Assembly: GCF_003573695.1 (NCBI RefSeq)
Contig: NC_039367.1
Span: forward strand, 162,394,542-162,458,541
Length of the DNA: 64,000 bases
Source of the DNA: Papaver somniferum
Taxonomy: Eukaryota; Streptophyta; Magnoliopsida; Ranunculales; Papaveraceae
Direction of reading: 5' to 3'
Every line of letters starts with the position of its first letter. Positions within the stretch are counted from its first letter, which is position 1. The position numbers and the translations under genes were made by a program. A model generated the notes under the pieces. It saw only the letters and a list, made by a program, of their open reading frames with translations, ran no database searches and was not told the origin of the DNA. Shown here piece by piece: positions 55,798 through 64,000 of this stretch.

Positions 55798-55815
55798 CCC
55801 ACTGTGGACGCCAAT
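55798..55815 (-). promoter_or_regulatory. primer-binding site of the minus-strand element
   Basis: The complement reads TTGGCGTCCACAGTGGGA directly after the LTR end. A TGGCG start is common in plant Ty3/gypsy primer-binding sites. It sets the orientation. Confidence 0.65.
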
Positions 55816-56699
55816 TGTTTATGGGTGAAAATCGTTTCTGCCGATTTTGGTAATTTTGGTAGGTGAGTGAGAAACAAATCTAAACCCTAAACAAATATAC
55901 TACACGGGAGTACTTTAGATTCGAGAGATCAATCTGTACAACTCCGGCCGAAATCAAGAAATGGTCGTTCCGGATTTTCTTCGGTCACAAAGAGGAGGAG
56001 AAGGGCTGGTTTAGGGAGGGAAGCGAGGAGAGTGTTGAGACCAGAACAGTTCTGGAAGAGTAGTACTTGACTTGTATCATAAGGTGAAAGATTTTGGGAA
56101 AGCTAGCAAAGTTTCCTTTCTGGGTATTGTATTTTTCTCCTGACCAAAAAACTTGTTGTCTTGGTGGAAATAGGTAAGACCTATTTATACAAGTCTAAGT
56201 GAAACGTACTCTGGCCTCGTAAGAAAAAGAAACGGATGAGTTAAATGGGAAGAGGTGGTAACGCCTGGTATTGATGGAATTTGATGGAATTTATGTTCCA
56301 TAATGAAAGAGCGTTTCACCATTACTTCCTGCATTTACTAACCGTTTTATTCTTAATACACTGTCTTGAAACGGGCATTTGTGCATGCCGCACTGTGTAA
56401 ACCGCCAAACCAAAACCCTAAAGAGCATCCCCCAGTTTGTGACATGTATTGATGTCTCGAGTGTTTTCGTGGAAAACGTGTAGCATGTCGCTGGTGTTTG
56501 ATAAGTTGAGCTTGAGAGATGTGTCGGCTCAGTGGCGACCTTCGACGGTCAAGATTTTGCATCTTGAGAGAAATCGTGGTCTTTGATGTATGCGCGGCAT
56601 GCCAAAGTGTAAGGGTTGCATGGAATGTGCCAATGGATTGTGTGGAATGCCTTGGTTGTTGGTTGCGCATCGGGTGTAGGTGGCAATGCCAAAATGCAA

Positions 56700-58515
56700 G
56701 TGTTGCATGGCATGTGCCAATGGCGCGTGTGGCGGCTTGGCCCTAGGTTCGCACGGCTTGGCGTGCTAGGTCGCAAGCGTCGCTTGGCATGTGCCAATGG
56801 CGCGTGGGGTGGCTTGGCCCTAGGTTTGCACGGCTTGGCATGCTAGGTCTCAAGAGTCGCTTGGCATGTGCCAATGGCGCGTGTGGCGGCTTGGCCCTAG
56901 CTTTGCACGGCTTTGCATGGTAGGTCGCAAGCGTCGCTTGGCATGTGCCAATGGCGCGTGTGGCGGATTGGCCCTAGGTTTGCACGGCTTTCCATGCTAG
57001 GTCGCAAGCGACGCTTGACATGTGCCAATCGCGCGTGTGGCGTCTTGGCCCTATGTTTGCACGGCTTGGCATGCTAGGTCACAAGCGTCGCTTGGCATGT
57101 GCCAATGGCACGTGTGGTGGATTGGCCCTAGGCTTTCATGGCTTGGCATGATAGGTCCCAAGCGTCGCTTGGCATCTGCCAATGGCGCGTGTGGCGTCTT
57201 GGCCCTAGGCTTGCACGGCTTGGCATGCTAGGTCGCAAGCGTCGCTTGGCATGTGCCAATGGCGCGTGTGGCAGCTTGGCCTTAGGATTGCACGGCTTGG
57301 CATGCTAGGTCGCAAGCGTCGCTTGGCATGATAGGTCGCACGCGTCGCTTGGCATGTGCCAATGGCGCGTGGGGTGGCTTGGCCCTAGGTTTGCACGGCT
57401 TAGCATGCTAGGTCGCAAGAGTCGCTTGGCATGTGCCAATGGCGCGTGTGGCGTCTTGGCCCTAGGTTTGCACGGCTTGGCATGGTAGGTCGCAAGCGTC
57501 GCTTGGCATGTGCCAATGGCGCGTGTGGCGGCTTGTCCCTAGGTTTGCACGGCTTGCCATGATAGGTCGCAAGCGTCGCTTGGCATGTGTGAATCGTGTC
57601 TGTGGCGGCTTGGCCGTAGGTTTGCACGGCTTGGCATGCTAGGTCACAAGCGTCGCTTGGCATGTGACAATGGAACGTGTGGTGGATTGGCCCTAGGATT
57701 TCATGGCTTGGCATGCTAGGTCCCAAGCGTCGCTTGGCATCTGCCAATGACGCGTGTGGCGGCTTGGCCCTAGGCTTGCAAGGCTTGGCAGGCTAGGTCG
57801 CAAGCGTCGCTTGGCATGTGCCAATGGCGCGTGTGGCGGCTTGGCCATAGGTTTGCACGGCTTGGCATGCTAGGTCGCAAGCGTCGCTTGGCATGTGCCA
57901 ATGGCGCGTGGGGTGGCTTGGCCCTAGTTTTGCACGGCTTGGCATGCTAGGTCGCAAGAGTCGCTTGGCATGTGCCAATGGCGCGTGTGGCGGCTTGTCC
58001 CTAGGTTTGCACGGCTTGGCATGGTAGGTCGCAAGTGTCGCTTGGCATGTGTCAATGGCGCGTGTGGCAGCTTGGCCCTAGGTTTGCACGGCTTGCCATG
58101 CTAGGTCGCAAGCGTCGCTTGGCATGTGCCAATCGCTCGTGTGGCGGATTGGCCCTAGGTTTCCACGGCTTGGCATGCTAGGTCGCAAGCGTCGCTTGGC
58201 ATGTGGCAATGGCGCGTGTGGCGGCTTGGCCCTAGGTTTGCACGGCTTGGCATGCTAGGTCGCAAGCGTCGCTTAGCATGTGCCAATGGCGCGTGTGGCG
58301 GATTGTCCCTAGGTTTGCACGACTAGGCATACTAGGTCGCAAGCGTCGCTTGGCATGTACCAATGGCGCGTGTGGAGGCTTGGCCCTAGGTTTGCACGGC
58401 TTGGCATGCTAGGTCGCAAGCGTCGCTTGGCATGTGCCAATGGCGCGTGTGGCGGCTTGGCCCTAGGTTTGCACGGCTTGGCATGCTAGGTTTCAAGCTT
58501 CGCTTGGCATGTGCC
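56700..58515. repeat. 77-bp minisatellite, about 23 units (long LTR)
   Basis: Same monomer as at 53654-54030, in more than four times the copy number. Some units share variants (CACGTGTGGTGGATTGGCC and GGGGTGGCTTGGCCC recur at intervals), which points to amplification of multi-unit blocks. Confidence 0.92.
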
Positions 58516-58534
58516 AATGGCACGTGTGGCGCAA

Positions 58535-58940
58535 TGATTGTGCAGCTCGAATTTGGCACGGTTGCCGTGAAGCGCAATGATTGCGCGTCTTGGTTTTGGC
58601 ATGGTTGTCGTGATGCACAGCGATTGTGCGGCTTTGGTTTTGGCATAGTTGCCATGATGCGCAGCGATCGTGCGGGTTGATTTTGGCATAGTTGCCACGA
58701 TGCGCAACGATTGTGCGGCTTTGGTTTTGGCATAGTTGCCATGATGCGCAGCGATTGTGCGGCTTTGGTTTTGGCATAGTTTCCATGATGCGCCGCGATC
58801 GTGCGGCTTGGTTTTGGCATGGTTGCCATGATGCGCAGCGATTGTGCGGCTTTGGTTTTGGCATAGTTTCCATGATGCGCAGCAATTGTGCGGCTTTGGT
58901 TTTGGCATAGTTGCCATGATGCGCGGCGATTGTGCGGCTT
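58535..58940. repeat. 43-44-bp minisatellite, about 10 units (long LTR)
   Basis: Same monomer and about the same length as the array at 54045-54460. Only the 77-bp array has changed greatly in number between the LTRs. Confidence 0.9.
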
Positions 58941-59114
58941 AGGGTTTTGTGTGTCGAAACCCTAGTTTAGCATTTGAAAAAAGATACCCTGGTAATTTTT
59001 TACATAAGTGCATTAAATTTTCTAATAAATGTGTTTAACATCACCGGTGACGTCATGCTATGCGTAAGGTTTTACGATTTTACCCCTTGTCTAAAAACCA
59101 CCATCAACAAACAC

Positions 59115-60375
59115 ACAACGTAAAAGCGTATTAGGAAGCATGCAAAGAAAGGTTGCAATATTCGATCATGCATTAAGAACAACTGTACAAATGAAACAAC
59201 AACTTATTCAATCAATTTAACCTCCAAATTGTAGACCCTTCTTCATTCATAATTAACAACTAAGCATAACCCCCACACACCATCGAAGCTCAAACCTCAA
59301 CTTCAACCCCAAACAGGCTAAAACAGAACAAAACCATGTTTAGATAACACAATAGACAGTTAGCTTCAATTGAAGCTACTGCTGACAATAACAACCTAAG
59401 ATATACAAAATTAAATTACAGATCTTGCTCCATATGAAAAATCCACCCTAAAAAATTACCTTTTTCTCACTTTAATCTTGAAAATAATTCACATTTTTAC
59501 AAGATTACACAGTTCAATAGAACAATCCAAGAAGCTAAGTTCATATACCACACATCAAAATCATCAAAACATGCAAAAATCAAAATAATCGCCAAAATAA
59601 AAACCTAAAATACACAGATCGAGCCTCAAAACCACATGAAACATCCAGAAAAAACAGTAAAAGTTGGAAATTAGACCTGCTGAAAAATACAATTTATTTG
59701 TAAAATCAATCTACTTTTAATTTTCAGTATACCTGAATAAGTAATTGTATTCTCACGTCTTCTATATGTAGCAAGAAATTTTGGTTTGAAGGAATTAAAT
59801 CTCTCATTTAGTGAGAACTAGGGTTTATCAGCTGATTAGAGGTTAAGGAAAATGAAATTTAAGGTTGATTCAATCCTTTCCATGGCAAGATAGCGTTGGA
59901 TCTGCGGGTGCATAACGTGGTTTAATAGATCTTAAGAGAGAAGGAAATTAAACCCAACCCATAGGAACATCATATATCTTAAAGTTGTTCTCCTTCTTTA
60001 AATCTGCCTTAAAACAAGTAATATAGAAGATATTCAGTGGTATTATTGAAAAAATGAAAGCAGTGATTCAATGATAGCGGCAGTATTTTTTCGACTTAGG
60101 ATTTTTCTTTTGGAAGGCTAGGGATAAGGATTAGAGAGAAACTGACGATAAGAAGGGAGGATATCGAAATGAAGTGAGAGAAATTCATTTTGATATTTGA
60201 TATAACGTATCGGACGTTGTTAAGTCTTAGTACTAAAAATTATGGAAATGATCTAGCGGTTAAAATTGGTTTGAGATTGTCATGCGGATCCAGGTAAGTG
60301 TGCGACAAGCATGTGGTTCTCTTTTGTGTTAACCTAACTACATTCACATAGTCGTAGTTCATTTTGAATATTTAC
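59115..60375. other. non-coding flank
   Basis: AT-rich with no supported gene. It may be upstream or intronic DNA of the gene interrupted by the LTR element. Confidence 0.4.
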
Positions 60376-60379
60376 TTTG

Positions 60380-62440
60380 CCAGATTATTAGAGTAAAATC
60401 TGAGTTTCTCATACGATGAACTGGAGTCGAAATATATTAGATTTGAATATATCCGGGGTTCGAAGATTACAGTAAAGCATCTATAAAATAATAGGCTTTG
60501 GATCACCTAAATCCTATTATTTTAAAGAGATATTACTTAATCGATAAAATAATAATTCATTATTTTATATATATAATAATAATAATATACTAATTTAAAA
60601 AATAATTCTTAATTTAAAAAAAAATATTTGGAAAAACGAGAATTTCCATTTAGAAAAATCAAAATTAAGTATCGTAGGATAAGTACCGAATTAGATTTTT
60701 AAAAATGGAAAATATAAAAGAAAAATAAAAAAACATTAACGGAAATATTTTTAGAACGACATTTATTAGTTTTTAAAGTTTACAAGCTTTTGGATCAGAA
60801 ATATATCAATTTCGAACATCATAGGTTCAAAGATTGCTAGAGTTAGACACGAGTTTCTCTTTTGGATGAACTGGATCGGAAATAAATCAGTTTTAGAACA
60901 TCCCAGGTTCAAAGATTACTATAGTTAGACCTGAGTTTCTCATTCAAATGAACTGGATCAGAAATATATCAGTTTCGAACATCGCAGGTTCAAAGATTAC
61001 TAGAGTTAGACCTGAGTTTCTCATTTGGATGAACTGGAGAAGAAATATATCAGTTTCAAACATCGCAGGTTCAAAGATTACTAGAGTTAGACCTGAGTTT
61101 CTCATTTGGATGAACTGGAGAAGAAATATATCAGTTTAGAACATCCTAGGTTCAAAGATTACTAGACTTAGACCCGAGTGTCTCATTTGGAAGGACTGGA
61201 GAAGAAATATATCAGTTTAGAACATCGCAGGTTCAAAGATTACTAGAGTTAGACCCGAGTTTCTCATTTGGATAAACTGGAGAAGAAATATATCAGTTTC
61301 GAACATCGCAGGTTCAAAGATTACTAGATTTAGACCTGAGTTTCTCATTTGTATGATCTGGAGAAGAAATATACCAGTTTAGAACATCCTAGGTTCAAAA
61401 TTACTAGACTTAGACTCGAGTTTCTCATTTGGAGAACTGCAGAAGAAATATATCAGTTTCGAACATCGCGGGTTCAAAGATTACTAGAGTTATACCCGAG
61501 TTTCTCATTTGGACGAACTGGAGAAGAAATATATCAGTTTAGAACATCCCAGGTTCAAAGATTACTAGAGTTAGACCCAAGTTTCTCGTTCGAATGAACT
61601 AAAGACGAAATATATCAGATTACTAGAGTTAGACCTGAGTTTCTCGTTCGGATGAATTGAAAACGAAATCTATCAGATTCGAACATCACAGGTTCAAAGA
61701 TTACTAGAGTTAGACCTGAGTTTCTTGTTCGGATGAACTGAAGACGAAATAAATCATAACATCATAGGTTCAAAGATTACTAGAGTTAGACCTGAGTTTC
61801 CCGTTCGGATAAACTGAAGACGAAATATATCAAATTCAAAAATCACAGGTTTAAAGATTGCTAGAGTTAGACCTGAGTTTCTCGTTCGGATGAACTGAAG
61901 ACGAAATATTTCAGATTGGAAAATCACAGTTTCAAAGATTGCTAGAGTTAGACCTGAGTTTCTCGTTCGGATGAACTGAAAACGATATATATCAGATTCG
62001 AACATCACAGGTTCAAAGATTACTAGAGTTAGACCTGAGTCTCTCGTTCGGATGAACTGAAGACGAAATATATCATATTGGAAAATCATAGGTTCAAAGA
62101 TTGCTAGAGTTAGACCTGAGTTTCTCATTAGAATGAACTGAAGCCGAAATATATCAGATTCAAACATCACAGGTTTAAAGATTGCTAGAGTTAGACTTGA
62201 GTTTCTCGTTCGGATGAACTGAAGACGAAATATATCGGATTACTAGAGTTACACCTGAGTGTCTCGTTCAGATGAACTGAAGACGAAATATATCAGAATC
62301 GAACATCACAAGTTCAAAGATTACTAGGGTTAGACTTGAGTTTCCCGTTCGGATGAACTGAAGACGAAATATATCAGATTACTAAAGTTAGACTTGAGTT
62401 TCTCGTTCGGAGTTCATCCGAAGACGAAATATATCAGACG
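60380..62440. repeat. 81-bp satellite, about 20 units
   Basis: The unit contains AGGTTCAAAGATTACTAGAG, TTAGACCTGAGTTTCTC, GATGAACTGGAGAAGAAA and TATATCAGTTTCGAACATC. Units from 60776 to about 61600 use GGAGAAG, while those after 61600 use GAAGACG, so there are two subfamilies in blocks. Near 61610, 62235 and 62375 units are shortened by joining ATATCAGA to TTACTAGAG. One decayed unit (60381-60475) is separated from the rest by an AT-rich insert. The period is 27 codons, so long meaningless open frames appear on both strands. Confidence 0.93.
60476..60775. repeat. AT-rich insert in the 81-bp satellite
   Basis: CTATAAAATAATAGGCTTTG, TATTATTTTAAAGAGATATT and ATCGATAAAATAATAATTC recur almost identically at about 62710-62830, inside the other satellite. 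No gene. Confidence 0.6.
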
Positions 62441-62703
62441 AAATGACCATATTGCCCTTATCGGAAATAAGTAAAGTAAATAGTACAAATATTGTAAATG
62501 ACCATATTACCCTTACTAGAAATTAGTGCAATAAATATCATGGAGATAGTGAAAATGACCATACTACCCTTATCGGAAATAAGTGAAGTAAATATTACAG
62601 ATTGTGAAAATGACCATATTAACCTTACCAGAAATAAGTCAATTAATATCCCAGAGACATTGGAAATGACCAAACTATCCTTATCCAAAATAAGTATAGT
62701 ATA
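62434..62703. repeat. 57-bp satellite, first block
   Basis: The unit reads roughly GACCATACTACCCTTATCGG, AAATAAGTGCAATAAATAT and ATGGAGACTGTGAAAAT. About five units. Alternate units have ATTACAGATTGTGAAAAT, so a two-unit higher-order period is likely. Confidence 0.9.
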
Positions 62704-63319
62704 ACTTCTATAAAATAATAGGCTTGGGATCAAGAAAACTTATTATTTTAAAGAAATATTATATTATCGATAATATAATAAATTATTATTTTATACTTCA
62801 ATAATTATTTAAAAAAATAATTCCTAGCTTTGAGGTTGAATAATACTTGTAGGTTAAGTAAAATATCGACTAATTTTGTAAAACCATTATATTATTGACT
62901 AATTGCAATGCAAATACAGACACTCCAAGTATTAATGACACTTCAAAATTACTTCTTGTTGCAGTATAACAATGTGGCCCCGGGTACGTTGATTGCATTA
63001 CGAATTATTGGGGATGAACTACAACTTGATTTGAGTTTTAAAGAAAAAAACCAATATTAAATCATATTTTGGGAAAGTTTAATATGTATGAAATAAATTT
63101 TTTATCTTTCTAGTAGCATTATTATTTTATATATTATTTGGGACCTAATAATCATTAAGGGGAACTTTTGAAACGTATTATTTTATGATTTTATCGAATT
63201 TATTATTTTAGCATTAAGGGCCCGAGTCCGGACCAGAAAATTTTATTATTTAATGAGAATATTATATTATCGAGTATTACTTTAAAGAATTTATACTGCA
63301 ATAACTTCTTTAAAGTTAT
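62704..63319. other. AT-rich insert between the two 57-bp satellite blocks
   Basis: Starts with the same sequence as the insert at 60476 and has another partial copy (TATTATATTATCGA) near 63265. The middle (62840-63230) is unassigned and contains one GC-rich patch, GTGGCCCCGGGTACG. Confidence 0.5.
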
Positions 63320-64000
63320 TGCAATAAATATGGAGACTATTATAGATTGTGAAAATGACTATTTTACCATTACTAGATGTAAATGCAATAAATAATATGG
63401 AGACTATCAAAATGACCAAACTACCCTTATTGGAAATAAGTGCAATAAATATCACACGGACGGTGAAAATGGCTATACTACCCTTAGTGGAAATTAGTGA
63501 AAGAAATACTATGGAGACTGTGAAAATGACCAGACTACCCTTATCAAAAATAAGTAAAACAAATATTACAGACTGTGAAAATGACTATTTTACCCTTACT
63601 AGAAATAAGTGCAATAAATATTATGGAGACTGTCAAAATGACCAAACTATCCTTATCGGAAATAAGTAAAGTGAATATTACAGACAGTTAAAATGACCAT
63701 ACTACCCTTAATGGAAATAAGTGCAATAAATATTACGGAGACTGTGAAAGTGACCAGACGACCCTTATTGGATATGAGTAAAGTAAATATTACAATCTGC
63801 TAAAATGACCATTTTACTCTTAGGAGAAATAAGTGCGATAAATGTTATGGAGACTTTCAAAATGACCAAACTACCCTTACTGGACATAATTTCAATAAAC
63901 ATCACACAGACGGTGAAAATGACCATACTGCCCATATTGGAAATTAGTGAAATAAATATTATGGAGACTGTGAAAATAACCAGACTACCCTTATCAAAAA
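63320..64000. repeat. 57-bp satellite, second block, continues past the window
   Basis: About twelve units of the same family as 62434-62703. The array is not finished at base 64000, so its true size is unknown. Confidence 0.92.

Larger units (their letters stand above)
52758..59109 (-). mobile_element. non-autonomous LTR element with minisatellite-bearing LTRs and a plus-strand cargo ORF
   Basis: AACAC flanks both ends (52753-52757 and 59110-59114). On the minus strand: the 5' LTR (59109 down to 55816) begins TGTTGATGGTGG and ends CCATAAACA, PBS-like TTGGCGTCCACAGTGGGA follows, then a 1.36-kb interior, a polypurine stretch (complement of 54461-54492), and the 3' LTR (54460 down to 52758). 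Minus-strand TATAAATA boxes lie in both LTRs. The LTRs are unequal: 3294 versus 1703 bases, owing to different tandem-repeat numbers and loss of the first 150 or so bases from the 3' copy. No gag or pol is present. Confidence 0.85.
55816..59109 (-). repeat. 5' LTR (long copy) of the minus-strand element
   Basis: 3294 bases with TGTTGATGG and ATAAACA ends on the minus strand. It holds the TATA box (complement of CTATTTATACAAG near 56184), the long 77-bp array and the 44-bp array. In LTR terms both arrays sit upstream of the promoter, in U3. Confidence 0.85.

Noticed and set aside
56353..58917. Open frames up to 147 codons on both strands in the long LTR
   Set aside because: Same repeat artefact; the peptides are repetitive (for example MATMPKPK and MAHAKRRL units) without a start or domain context.
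53654..58940. Possible CRISPR array
   Set aside because: Units are contiguous or near-identical without unique spacers, and the context is a plant retrotransposon.
60948..62170. Open frames of 63-138 codons with 27-residue repeats
   Set aside because: The 81-bp satellite period is a multiple of three, so frames stay open by chance on both strands.

Overview
The window is nuclear DNA from a dicot-like flowering plant. The evidence is a cluster of plant-type F-box genes with F-box-associated (FBA) domains, plant lineages of LTR retrotransposon (Tat, chromovirus and Copia-like), L1 and RTE LINEs, CACTA, hAT and MULE-like DNA elements, and AT-rich intergenic DNA. A basal eudicot such as a poppy relative would fit the F-box style, but that is an inference. 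No bacterial, organellar, rRNA or tRNA gene was seen.

Layout. 1-7.1 kb: unassigned DNA, a MULE-like MITE, two decayed F-box genes and a Copia-like non-autonomous element. 7.2-12.4 kb: DNA-transposon ends and exon-like fragments of unknown identity. 12.5-17.5 kb: an L1 piece, F-box pieces, an RTE LINE inserted into the 3' end of an F-box gene with one frameshift, and an L1 tail. 17.5-25.4 kb: a pol-deleted Tat element, the head of an opposite-strand LTR element and a chromovirus protease-RT fragment. 25.8-29.9 kb: the only intact F-box gene, and an F-box pseudogene split by a CACTA element. 30.1-43.6 kb: a complete Tat element with both LTRs and a 5-bp target duplication. 43.9-45.8 kb: an RNase H-like fragment and an F-box gene with one frameshift. 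46.3-52.4 kb: an hAT element with an 8-bp target duplication, a chromovirus gag relic, a CACTA end and an ATN1-like kinase pseudogene. 52.8-59.1 kb: a minus-strand non-autonomous LTR element whose LTRs contain two minisatellites. 60.4-64 kb: two satellite arrays (81 bp and about 57 bp) that share an AT-rich interrupting sequence.

The F-box cluster is the host gene content. It shows birth and death: one intact member, two members with a single frameshift, and at least five broken pieces. Several were broken or displaced by transposons, and insertion points can be read by comparison with paralogues in the window.

The most unusual system is a shared architecture in two unrelated LTR elements. 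Each carries a gene on the strand opposite to its own transcription, placed next to the 3' LTR. In the 30-43.6 kb Tat element it is a multi-exon gene (Pro-rich N-terminus, conserved core, acidic linker, coiled-coil tail) with readable GT-AG introns and its own TATA boxes. In the 52.8-59.1 kb element it is a PEARLI4-like open frame with one in-frame stop. Antisense ORFs are known in some Tat elements; the PEARLI4-like cargo and the LTR-borne minisatellites look less ordinary. Only one protein gene in the window (25791-26930) looks fully intact.
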